The notes under the pieces were generated by a model. It was not told the DNA's origin. It did no database searches and saw only the letters and a list, made by a program, of their open reading frames with translations. This document shows, one piece after another, positions 57,133 to 64,000 of a stretch of 64,000 nucleotides of DNA (position 1 is its first letter; every line of letters starts with the position of its first letter). Both the position numbers and the translations under genes were made by a program. The stretch covers positions 1 to 64,000 of the forward strand of contig LMSR01000005.1 of the NCBI GenBank assembly GCA_001429555.1. Reading direction: 5' to 3'. This DNA is from Nocardioides sp. Soil797. Its GTDB lineage: Bacteria; Actinomycetota; Actinomycetes; Propionibacteriales; Nocardioidaceae.

Positions 57133-58847
57133 CGCAGCACCACCTCGGCGTACGCCGGGAGCGCGGCGAGGTCATGGTGGGTGCCCTCTGCGGCGACGAC
57201 ACCGTCGCTGAGCAGCACCACCCGGTCGCACTGCGCCAGCAGGGAGGGCGAGGAGGTGATCAGCCAGGTCGTACGCCGACTCGCGGGGTCACCGCGCAAC
57301 TCACGGATGCCTGCGGCGATGCGATGCTCGGTGACCGCGTCGACGGCGGTCGTGGGGTCGTGCAGCAGCAGCACCGGCGCATCCGCGGCCAGGGCCCGGG
57401 CCAGCGCAACGCGTTGCCTCTGGCCGCCGGAGAAGGTGGCCCCGTCGGGGGTGACGGGCTGGTCGAGGCCCTCCGGGACGAGTGAGACGACGTCTGCGCA
57501 GGCGGAGGCGTCGAGCAGGCGATCCAGCTCGTGCGAGGAGAGCGCGGCGGTCGCGTCGATGTTGCTGCGCAGCGTTCCCTCGAAGAGGTCGACGTGGTGC
57601 GGGTTGACCAGCAGGTGCTCGTCTCGAGCCCGGGAGGTCAGCTTGGCCATGGGGAAGCCACCCAGGGTCAGGTCACCGGAGTCGGGGGAGAGCGAGCCGT
57701 TGACGAGGCCCATCAACGAGGCAGCGGCCGTCGGATCGGTGACCGCGATGCCCAGGACCTCACCGGGGCGCGAGGCCAGGCTGACGTGGTCGAGACCGGG
57801 TGCCGCGACGGAGACGAGCCGCAGCTCGGCCGCCTGGCCGAGCCCCGTCCCGTCCAGATCCGCGTCGCCGACGGGCACCAGGTGTGGCGTGCCCAGGAAG
57901 TCGACGATGCGGCGCGCGGAGGCGTGGGCCCGAGCGGTGTGCGCGGAGATGTCGCCGAGCATGCCGAGCGGCTCGGCCAGGAACTGGGTCAGGCCCACGA
58001 CGGCGATGAGCTCGCCGATCGTGATGTCTCCGGAGAGGGCACGGTGCCCGGCGACGAGTGCGACGACGGCCAGGAAGATGCCGGCCAGGCCGTCGGTCAG
58101 GCCGGTCATCGCGCCGTACGTCGACGTGCTCCGCACCGACGCGTCCCGGGCCCGGCCGCTGAGTGCGCGATAGCGAGCACCTGCCACCGGCTCGGCGCCG
58201 ATGCCCTTGAGCACGCGCAGGCCGCGGACCAGGTCGGTGGCCACGCCGGTCGCCTCGGCGACCGTGGCCTGCTGGTGCTCGGTGTGCCGGGAGATCGCCG
58301 GCGTGACGGCCTGGGTCAGGAGCAGCACCGTGGGCACACCGATCAGCACGACCAGCCCGAGCACGAGGTCGAGGGTCAGCAGATACCAGGAGGCGCCGAT
58401 GATGGAGATGACCGCCGCGATCGTGAAACCCATCGAGCGGATGAACTGCCCGACCAGCTCGGCGTCGGCGGTGGCCAGCGAGAGCGTCTCGCCGGGACGC
58501 AGCGTCGTACGGGCCCCACGCGGGTGCAGCGAGTGGGCGGCGATCTCGACGCGGATCCGGTGCATCTCGCGCTGCACGACGCTGAACCCGATCTGTGCGC
58601 CGAACCGGTAGCCGTAAGAGAGGAAGCCGAAGAGCGCGCACAGGCTCAGCCCCCAGATGACCATCTCGCGGATCTCGCCGGTGGCGACCGCGCGGTCGAT
58701 GGTGAGTCCGATCAGCACCGGCACCAAGGTCTCGCAGGCCTGCCAGAGGCTGAGCAGCCCGAAGCTGCCCGCCAGCTGCGCCTTGTTGCGCCGCAGTCCG
58801 CGCAGCAGCAGGGCCCACGCGGTGGCCGGCCGGGTCTCCTCAGTCAC
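57129..58847 (-). CDS. ABC exporter-fold half-transporter with degenerate ATP site (partner subunit)
   Basis: A 572-residue half-transporter, six helices (about 20-300) plus ATPase domain. The signature 'FSGGQRQRVALARALA' is canonical, but the Walker A region reads 'GIAVTDPTAAASLMGL' with no lysine, the Walker B catalytic Glu is Pro ('LLLHDPTTAVD'), and the switch His is Ser ('LITSSPSLL'). So one composite site (Walker A of the partner plus this signature) is competent and the other is dead, the pattern of asymmetric heterodimeric exporters such as TmrAB. GTG start overlaps the stop of the FecE-like ATPase gene (GTGA). Confidence 0.92.
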   Translation of the reverse strand: MTEETRPATAWALLLRGLRRNKAQLAGSFGLLSLWQACETLVPVLIGLTIDRAVATGEIREMVIWGLSLCALFGFLSYGYRFGAQIGFSVVQREMHRIRVEIAAHSLHPRGARTTLRPGETLSLATADAELVGQFIRSMGFTIAAVISIIGASWYLLTLDLVLGLVVLIGVPTVLLLTQAVTPAISRHTEHQQATVAEATGVATDLVRGLRVLKGIGAEPVAGARYRALSGRARDASVRSTSTYGAMTGLTDGLAGIFLAVVALVAGHRALSGDITIGELIAVVGLTQFLAEPLGMLGDISAHTARAHASARRIVDFLGTPHLVPVGDADLDGTGLGQAAELRLVSVAAPGLDHVSLASRPGEVLGIAVTDPTAAASLMGLVNGSLSPDSGDLTLGGFPMAKLTSRARDEHLLVNPHHVDLFEGTLRSNIDATAALSSHELDRLLDASACADVVSLVPEGLDQPVTPDGATFSGGQRQRVALARALAADAPVLLLHDPTTAVDAVTEHRIAAGIRELRGDPASRRTTWLITSSPSLLAQCDRVVLLSDGVVAAEGTHHDLAALPAYAEVVLR

Positions 58848-59716
58848 GGGGAGACACTTTCACGGACGCTGTCAGGAGCGCTGCCACGGTCGCTGTCACG
58901 CTGGCTGTCACGATGCATCGGTACCACGGTGGGGAGACCGTCGACCGGGTCGTCGAAGACGTGGGCGCGCAGGCCGAAGACCTCGTCCAGCAGCTCGGAG
59001 GAGAGCACGTCGCGCGGCGCGCCCTCGGTGACCAGGGCGCCGTCCTTCATCACCACCAGGTGGTCGCTGTAGCGGGCGGCCAGCGACAGGTCGTGCAGGA
59101 CCACGACGATCGTGCGCCCGGTGTCGCGGCGCAGCCGGACCACCAGTTCCATCACCTCGACGGCGTGGGCCAGGTCGAGGTGCGTGGTGGGCTCGTCGAG
59201 CAGCAGCACGTCGGTCTGTTGCGCCAGGGCCATCGCCACCCAGGCACGTTGACGCTGGCCGCCGGAGAGTTCCTCGAGGGGGGAGTCGGCGATGTGGTCG
59301 ACGCCGGTGGCGGCCATCGCGTCGGCCGCGATCCGCTCGTCCTCGGCCGACCACTGGCGGTACCAGGGTTGGTGCGGTTGGCGTCCGCGCGCGGCTAGGT
59401 CGGCGACCGTCATCCCCTCGGGGGCGACCGGGTTCTGCGGAAGCAGCGCGAGCTGGAGCGCGATCTGGCGCACCTTCTGGCCGGCGAGCGGGCGACCGTT
59501 GAGGAACACCTGGCCGCTGCTGGGCGGCAGCAGCCGGGAGAGCACGCGCAGCAGTGTCGACTTGCCACACCCGTTCGGGCCGATGACCGTGGTCACCTTT
59601 CCGGCCGGGACGTCGAGGGTGAGCCCGTCGATGACCAGGCGCTTGCCGTAGCCGGCGCTGACGTCGGCCACCCGCAGGGGTGCTTCTCGTGGTGCTGCTT
59701 CGAGGTGGTCAGACAC
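58844..59716 (-). CDS. Iron-siderophore ABC transporter ATPase (FecE/FhuC type)
   Basis: A 290-residue import ATPase: Walker A 'GPNGCGKSTLLRVLSRLL', Q-loop 'LLPQNPVAPEGMTV', signature 'LSGGQRQRAWVAMALAQ', Walker B 'VLLLDEPTTHLDLAH' and 'VVVLHDLSLAARYSDHL', exactly as in FecE/FhuC. The last ~20 residues form a low-complexity Asp/Ser/Arg tail ('DSQRDSDRGSAPDSVRESVS') made of near-repeats. GTG start (59714-59716) overlaps the permease gene by 8 nt. Works with the two permeases upstream. Confidence 0.95.
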   Translation of the reverse strand: MSDHLEAAPREAPLRVADVSAGYGKRLVIDGLTLDVPAGKVTTVIGPNGCGKSTLLRVLSRLLPPSSGQVFLNGRPLAGQKVRQIALQLALLPQNPVAPEGMTVADLAARGRQPHQPWYRQWSAEDERIAADAMAATGVDHIADSPLEELSGGQRQRAWVAMALAQQTDVLLLDEPTTHLDLAHAVEVMELVVRLRRDTGRTIVVVLHDLSLAARYSDHLVVMKDGALVTEGAPRDVLSSELLDEVFGLRAHVFDDPVDGLPTVVPMHRDSQRDSDRGSAPDSVRESVSP

Positions 59717-60755
59717 TTTGCCTCCGCATGAGGTGGATCATGAGATACAGCAGGTACGGCGCGCCGATCACCGCGGTCAACACGCCCACAGGCAGCTCGA
59801 CGGGAAGCCGCTGGGTGGCCAGGTCGGCGACCAGGAGCAGCAGGGCGCCGAAGAGTCCGCCGGCGATCGGTGGCGGCCCGGCGGTGCCGAAGAGGCGCAT
59901 CGCTGCTTGGGGGGCGACGAACGCGACGAACGCGATCGGCCCGGCGACGGCGGTCGCGACCGAGACGACCACGACGGCCAACAGCAGCGCGGCCGCCTCG
60001 GTGCGGGCCGGGTGGCTGCCGAGGACCGGCGCCAGCTCGCGTCCCAGACGCAGGGCGGTGAGGTCCTTGCGCAGCACCAGCCCGCAGACGACCACCGCGA
60101 GGACGACCGGACCGAGCACGTACACCTCCGGCATCCGCGCCGCGAGCAACGACCCCGAGAGCCAGCGCGTGGCGACGGCTGCATCGGCGAGCTCGGAGCG
60201 CAGCAGCACGAACGCGATGCCGGCCAGGGCGAGGGCGTTCACGCTGATGCCGACGAGGATCAGGCGCAGCCCGTCGAAGCCGGCTCGCCACGACAGCGCC
60301 AGGATCAGCGCCGTGGTGAGCAACCCGCCGACCAGGGCGCTCAGCGAGATGGCCCGGTTGGTGGGCAGGTCGATCAGGTCGCGGAGACCGGGGTTGGCCA
60401 CCACCAGCACCGCGAAGAAGCCGGCGCCCGTGGTGACGCCGAGGATGTCGGGGCTGGCGATCGGGTTGCGAGTGATCGACTGGGTGATCGCCCCGGAGAA
60501 GCCCAGCGCGAAGCCGACCAGCACCGCTGCCGAAAGACGGGACAGGCGCCGGTCGATGATGACCAGCTCCTCGATCTTCGTGCCGTGACCGAAGAGGGTG
60601 GCCAGCACGCGGTCGAGCGGGAAGTAGAGCGTGCCCGTGGTGAGGGCGTAGAGCATCAGTGCCACTGTTGCGGCGATCACGATCGTGGCGGCCAGCGCTC
60701 CGCGACGGCGGAAGACGAATCCCACCGGGCCGATCTGCACTCCTCGGCGGCTCAC
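59709..60755 (-). CDS. Iron-siderophore ABC transporter permease (FecD type)
   Basis: A 348-residue FecCD-family permease with about ten helices. Landmarks: 'FALGFSGAITQSITRNPIASPDILGVTTGAGFFAVLVV', 'RWLSGSLLAARMPEVYVLG', 'RKDLTALRLGRELAPVLGSHPARTEAAALLLAVVVVSVATAVAGPIAFVAFVAPQAAMRLFG'. The conserved Gly in 'GPI.FV....P' contacts the ATPase. GTG start overlaps the previous permease gene (GTGA). Confidence 0.94.
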   Translation of the reverse strand: MSRRGVQIGPVGFVFRRRGALAATIVIAATVALMLYALTTGTLYFPLDRVLATLFGHGTKIEELVIIDRRLSRLSAAVLVGFALGFSGAITQSITRNPIASPDILGVTTGAGFFAVLVVANPGLRDLIDLPTNRAISLSALVGGLLTTALILALSWRAGFDGLRLILVGISVNALALAGIAFVLLRSELADAAVATRWLSGSLLAARMPEVYVLGPVVLAVVVCGLVLRKDLTALRLGRELAPVLGSHPARTEAAALLLAVVVVSVATAVAGPIAFVAFVAPQAAMRLFGTAGPPPIAGGLFGALLLLVADLATQRLPVELPVGVLTAVIGAPYLLYLMIHLMRRQSV

Positions 60756-61768
60756 AGCGGCACCAACCTTCGGCTCCTCGTCAGCAACAGCAGCATCGGG
60801 GCACCGATGAGGGCCATCGCGATGCCGACGTCCAGCTCGATCTTCTCGAGCATCACCCGGCCCATGGTGTCGGCCAGGAGCAGGATGCTGGCACCTGCCA
60901 GCCCCGAGAGTGGAACCAGCCAGCGCTGGTCGTGTCGGGTGACGGCGCGCACGGCGTGGGGTGCGACGAGCCCGAGGAACCCGATCGGGCCGCAGACGGC
61001 GGTGGCCGTGCCGGCGAGCAGGGTGATGGCGAGGATGCCGACGACGCGGGCGCTGCGCACCGACGTACCCAACGACTGGGCGACCTCGTCGCCGAGCCCG
61101 AGAGCGTTCAGGGAGAACGCGTTGACCAGCGCCAGCACGATGCCGATCGCGAAGAGCGGTGCCACGACGGGAAGCAGGTCGAGGTTGCGCAGGGTGATCG
61201 AGCCGACGCCCCAGAAGCGGAGTACGTCGAGGGTCTGACGGTCGAGCATCACCATCGCAGTGGTGAGCGCGGCGAGCAGGGCGCCCAGCGTCGTGCCGAC
61301 CACCGCCAGCATCACCATGCCGCCGCCGCGTGCTCCGCCCAGGCCGAGCAGGAAGACCAGGGTGGCCACGACGCCGGAGCCGATCAGTGCGGCGGCGACC
61401 ATGGCGGCCGGCGCCGTGACGCCGAGACCGAAGACGAGGAGGGCGACTGCGAAAGTGGCGCCCGCGTTCACGCCGAAGAGGCCGGGGTCTGCCAGCGGGT
61501 TGCGGGTGTGTGCCTGCATCAGCGCGCCGGAGACACCGAGGGCGACTCCGGCCGCGACACCGAGCAGGGTGCGGGGGAGACGTTGGCTGGTGATCACCGT
61601 GGCGTTGTCGGAGTCGAGGCCGGTGAAGAGTGCCCGGAGGACCTCGCCGATCGGGATCGAGCGGCTGCCGAAGGCCAGGCTGACGATCACCGAAATTGCC
61701 AGAGATCCCAACAGGGCAAGGGCAAAGAGTCCCGCAGTCTGGGACCGGGGGCGAACATCGGTGAGCAC
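60752..61768 (-). CDS. Iron-siderophore ABC transporter permease (FecC type)
   Basis: A 338-residue FecCD permease: 'RLPRTLLGVAAGVALGVSGALMQAHTRNPLADPGLFGVNAGATFAVALLV', 'RFWGVGSITLRNLDLL', 'LNALGLGDEVAQSLGTSVRSARVVGILAITLLAGTATAVCGPIGFLGLVAPHAVR'. First gene of the five-gene operon (FecC-, FecD-, FecE-like, then the ABC heterodimer), with all junctions overlapping. Its GTG lies 4 nt from the iron box, so transcription start and repressor site are close. Confidence 0.94.
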   Translation of the reverse strand: MLTDVRPRSQTAGLFALALLGSLAISVIVSLAFGSRSIPIGEVLRALFTGLDSDNATVITSQRLPRTLLGVAAGVALGVSGALMQAHTRNPLADPGLFGVNAGATFAVALLVFGLGVTAPAAMVAAALIGSGVVATLVFLLGLGGARGGGMVMLAVVGTTLGALLAALTTAMVMLDRQTLDVLRFWGVGSITLRNLDLLPVVAPLFAIGIVLALVNAFSLNALGLGDEVAQSLGTSVRSARVVGILAITLLAGTATAVCGPIGFLGLVAPHAVRAVTRHDQRWLVPLSGLAGASILLLADTMGRVMLEKIELDVGIAMALIGAPMLLLLTRSRRLVPL

Positions 61769-61772
61769 TGGG

Positions 61773-61791
61773 TTAGGTTAGCCTCACTTTG
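61773..61791. promoter_or_regulatory. IdeR/DtxR iron box
   Basis: TTAGGTTAGCCTCACTTTG matches the 19-bp consensus TTAGGTTAGSCTAACCTAA at 15 positions, with a perfect left half. It lies between the divergent import operon and the binding-protein gene and probably represses both when iron is plentiful. Confidence 0.8.
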
Positions 61792-61835
61792 GTTGGACCC
61801 TGCATCGAGGTCCACTCACCGATCAGGAGAAACCC

Positions 61836-62858
61836 GTGAACACCATCAGCTCCCGCCTCCGCGTCGCGGCCGTCGCGCTCGGATCCCTTGCCCTCCTCGG
61901 CCTTGCTGCCTGTGGAACCGAGGACAGCAACGCGGCCGCCGACGCCCCCAAGGCCGAGGGCTGCGAGGCACCGCCGGCCGCCGACGACGCCGAGGGCGAG
62001 ACCCGCACGATCTCCGACACCTTCCTCGGCGACGTGAAGAACGTCCCGACGCACCCCAAGCGGGTCGTCGCACTCTGGCGCACCGGCAGTGAGCTCGCCG
62101 ACCTCTGCGTCGTTCCCGTCGGCGCGTTGGAGGCCGAGTTCCTCGAGGAGGAGATCGACCCCGAGCGTTGGGCCGACTTCGACGACATCCCGACCGTGGG
62201 CACCTACGACGGCATCGACGTCGAGAAGATCCTCGAGCTCGAGCCCGACCTGATCATCGGGATGGACCACGGCGGCCTGTCGATCAACTACAAGGAGATC
62301 GCCGAGATCGTCCCCACCGTGATCCTCGACATCAAGGAGCCCACCGATGTGTGGGACAACTACCCGCAGGTGGCTGACCTGGTGGGTCGCACCACGGACT
62401 ACGAGGAGAGCCTCGCCGATCTCGACGAGGACCTCGCGGAGGTCAAGGACGAGTTCGGCGACAAGGTCGGCGACCTCGAGGTGACGTCGCTGAACTACGC
62501 CGACCAGCTGTACGCCGACACCAGCAAGTCGCTGACCTGGCGCCGCCTGGACGCGGCTGGCTTCGGCTACAACCCGACGTACACCAAGAACCCCGATCGG
62601 TACGTCGAGCCGCTGGCGATGGAGAACCTGCCCGAACTGAACGACCAGGACATCATCTTCTTCGAGGCCGACAACGAGGGGAACGCGACCCCGGAGGTGC
62701 AGGAGGTCCTCGACTCGGCGTCCTTCAAGCGGCTGCCGGCGGCCAAGGCAGGCAACGTCTTCCCGCTCGCGACCGGCACCATCTACACCTTCGATGCCGC
62801 TGACGAGCAGCTCGAGGACCTCCGTTCCGCCGCCGAGAACTACCAGCCGGCCTCCTGA
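61836..62858 (+). CDS. Siderophore-binding lipoprotein (FepB/FhuD type)
   Basis: A 340-residue ABC substrate-binding protein: lipobox 'LLGLAAC' (Cys about residue 26), acidic linker, then a class III receptor fold with 'VKNVPTHPKRVVALWRTGSELADL', 'GTYDGIDVEKILELEPDLIIGMDHGG', 'VPTVILDIKEPTDVWDNYPQVADLVGR' and a long helix linking the lobes. The 'VAL...ELADL..P.G' pattern is typical of iron-siderophore receptors. AGGAGA precedes the GTG. The stop shares one base with the SIP gene. Siderophore type unknown. Confidence 0.93.
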   Translation: MNTISSRLRVAAVALGSLALLGLAACGTEDSNAAADAPKAEGCEAPPAADDAEGETRTISDTFLGDVKNVPTHPKRVVALWRTGSELADLCVVPVGALEAEFLEEEIDPERWADFDDIPTVGTYDGIDVEKILELEPDLIIGMDHGGLSINYKEIAEIVPTVILDIKEPTDVWDNYPQVADLVGRTTDYEESLADLDEDLAEVKDEFGDKVGDLEVTSLNYADQLYADTSKSLTWRRLDAAGFGYNPTYTKNPDRYVEPLAMENLPELNDQDIIFFEADNEGNATPEVQEVLDSASFKRLPAAKAGNVFPLATGTIYTFDAADEQLEDLRSAAENYQPAS

Positions 62859-63754
62859 TGGCTGAGCTCCGCGGGACGACTGGCCTCGGAGAGGCACCGC
62901 GCAACAGCTGGGCCGAGTGGGACATCAAGATCCGCGAGGTCGTGGTGCTCGAGCGGCGGCAGCTGACGCCGAAGATGGTCCGGCTCACGCTGGGCGGTCC
63001 CGACATGGACGGCTTCGAGAGCCACATCGCCGACGAGCACTGCAAGCTGGTCTTCCCCGACGCGGACACCGGTGAGACCCGGGCACCGGTGCAGGACGGC
63101 GCCCGGCTCGCGTGGCCGAGCCCGTTCCCGACGTGCCGCGACTACACGATCCGTCGGTACGACGCGGTTGCCGGCGAGATCGACATCGACTTCGTCGTGC
63201 ACGCCGGCGGAGTGGCCTCCGAGTGGGCGCAGTCCTGCGAGATCGGCTCCACGGTCTGGCTGGCCGGTCCGCGCCCGGCGATGGTGGTGCCGCCCGAATT
63301 CGGCTTCCTGGTGTTGCTCGGTGACGAGACCGCGCTGCCCGCGATCGGACGCTGGCTCTCCGAGATGCCGGCCGACGCACGAGGTGTCGTCGCGGTCGAG
63401 ATCGACGGTCCGGCAGAGGAGCAGGAGCTCCCGGTGCCGGCCGGGGTCACGTTGACCTGGCTGCACCGCGACGGTGCCGCACCCGGATCCACGACGTTGC
63501 TCGGCGACTTCGCCTCCTCGATCGAGCTGCCGAGTGACGTGCACTCCTATGTGTGGGCCGGGGGAGAGGCGATCAGCCTCAAGCCGGTTCGGCAGTGGGC
63601 GCGCTCGACCGGGCACACCAAGCACCAGTCGGACATCACCGGCTACTGGCGGCGTGGGGTCACCCAGGAAGAGCTGGAGAAGCCGTCACTCCTGGACCGT
63701 GTGGTGCATCGGGTCGAGCACACCGTCGCGCACCTGCTGGGTCGCGAGCACTGA
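62858..63754 (+). CDS. Siderophore-interacting protein (SIP), FAD/NAD(P)H ferric reductase
   Basis: A 298-residue reductase releasing iron from imported ferric siderophores in the cytoplasm. N-terminal FAD-binding domain has 'FPTCRDYTIRRYD' (flavin-binding RxYT) and 'DIDFVVHAGGVASEWAQSCEIGSTVWLAGPR'; the SIP domain has 'FLVLLGDETALPAIGRWL', 'WAGGEAISLKPVRQWA' and 'DITGYWRRG'. All are standard for ViuB/SIP proteins. In mycobacteria the same domain is fused to IrtA; here it is separate and encoded beside an ABC heterodimer. Confidence 0.94.
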   Translation: MAELRGTTGLGEAPRNSWAEWDIKIREVVVLERRQLTPKMVRLTLGGPDMDGFESHIADEHCKLVFPDADTGETRAPVQDGARLAWPSPFPTCRDYTIRRYDAVAGEIDIDFVVHAGGVASEWAQSCEIGSTVWLAGPRPAMVVPPEFGFLVLLGDETALPAIGRWLSEMPADARGVVAVEIDGPAEEQELPVPAGVTLTWLHRDGAAPGSTTLLGDFASSIELPSDVHSYVWAGGEAISLKPVRQWARSTGHTKHQSDITGYWRRGVTQEELEKPSLLDRVVHRVEHTVAHLLGREH

Positions 63755-63761
63755 CTCGGCG

Positions 63762-64000
63762 TCAGCGGGCGACCCGCTTGCCCTGATAACGAACGGTGGG
63801 CACCTTGGGCACCTCTGCGGTGTCGTCGGAGAGTGGGGCGACCCCTGTCGGGGTGTCTGCGTTCGTCGGGCCCTGGTTCCTGCTCGGCTCCGGAGTGGTC
63901 TGGGGCTCCGTGCGGTCCACGATGATGCCGGTGGCCCGCAACAGTCGGCCGACCAGGATCATCGCGACGAACAGACATGCGGCTGCACCGACGCAGGCCA
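63762..64000 (-). CDS. Membrane protein of unknown function (partial at right edge)
   Basis: The frame stays open to the window edge on the minus strand, so the start is not visible. The visible part begins with a membrane helix (ACVGAAACLFVAMILVG, encoded by 63999-63949) followed by 'RLLRATGIIVDRTEP', a Pro/Thr/Asn-rich linker and the basic end 'VPTVRYQGKRVAR'. An internal ATG at 63962 could be mistaken for the start, but the helix upstream of it reads on naturally. Family not recognised. Confidence 0.55.
   Translation of the reverse strand, partial: ACVGAAACLFVAMILVGRLLRATGIIVDRTEPQTTPEPSRNQGPTNADTPTGVAPLSDDTAEVPKVPTVRYQGKRVAR

Noticed and set aside
63762..63962. A complete 66-residue protein starting at ATG 63962
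   Set aside because: The frame continues upstream to the window edge as a convincing membrane helix, so the ATG is probably internal and the gene is partial.

Overview
The window is about 68-70% G+C by eye, packed with genes, with frequent GTG starts, 1-14 nt gene overlaps and TAGGCT-like -10 boxes placed 6-7 nt before start codons (leaderless transcripts). With rpfB, protein O-mannosyltransferase, gluABCD, an IdeR-type iron box and Corynebacterium/Mycobacterium-like gene order, this points to a chromosomal segment of an actinobacterium, most likely Nocardioides or a relative. No rRNA, tRNA, transposase or CRISPR array was seen.

Layout. 1-6.4 kb: tail of an unknown gene, Lrp/AsnC regulator divergent from a Cys/Met-type PLP enzyme, small membrane protein, MFS transporter, protein mannosyltransferase and rsmI. 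6.4-13.9 kb: two secreted proteins (PKD-like, DUF6318 lipoprotein), then tatD, a structured RNA leader, rpfB, rsmA/ksgA, ispE and an ABC-F protein. 14-20.5 kb: MarR/methyltransferase/VOC set with a strong palindromic operator, TIGR03086-type protein, TetR, lipoprotein, acyl desaturase and DUF4442 protein. 20.5-23.8 kb: gluABCD glutamate-type ABC importer (minus strand).

23.9-36.1 kb is the accessory region: an aromatic-acid catabolic cluster with a Rieske dioxygenase (alpha and beta subunits separated and on opposite strands), Rieske ferredoxin, ferredoxin reductase, dihydrodiol-type SDR, class III extradiol dioxygenase, ACMSD-type amidohydrolase/decarboxylase, FAD monooxygenase, meta-cleavage hydrolase, acyl-CoA ligase, a dienelactone-hydrolase-like protein lacking its nucleophile, and an IclR regulator. 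Five copies of a 17-nt element GTTCC-N7-GGAAC (two degenerate) lie exactly 30 nt from -10-like hexamers of six promoters, one of them iclR itself. This looks like a complete local regulon. The enzyme set resembles the logic of the p-cumate (cmt) pathway: ring dihydroxylation, extradiol cleavage, decarboxylation, hydrolysis, then CoA activation of the released acid.

36.2-55 kb returns to core genes: miaB, an AbiEi/DUF559-type protein, NUDIX, MT0933-like small protein, miaA, DHFR-like protein, dapF, SDR, a lipoprotein copying the SecD P1 domain, hflX, SGNH hydrolase, fused secDF, dinG, two tandem secreted metalloproteases, lexA and an SOS-box-preceded LysM membrane protein (YneA/DivS/ChiZ type). 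55.4-63.8 kb is an iron-siderophore locus: an asymmetric heterodimeric ABC exporter-fold pair in one overlapping operon with a FecCDE-like importer, divergent from a siderophore-binding lipoprotein and a siderophore-interacting (SIP) reductase, with an IdeR/DtxR box between them. A partial membrane protein runs off the right edge.

Several gene ends carry long perfect hairpins (14-21 bp) without U-tracts, probably terminators or processing sites.
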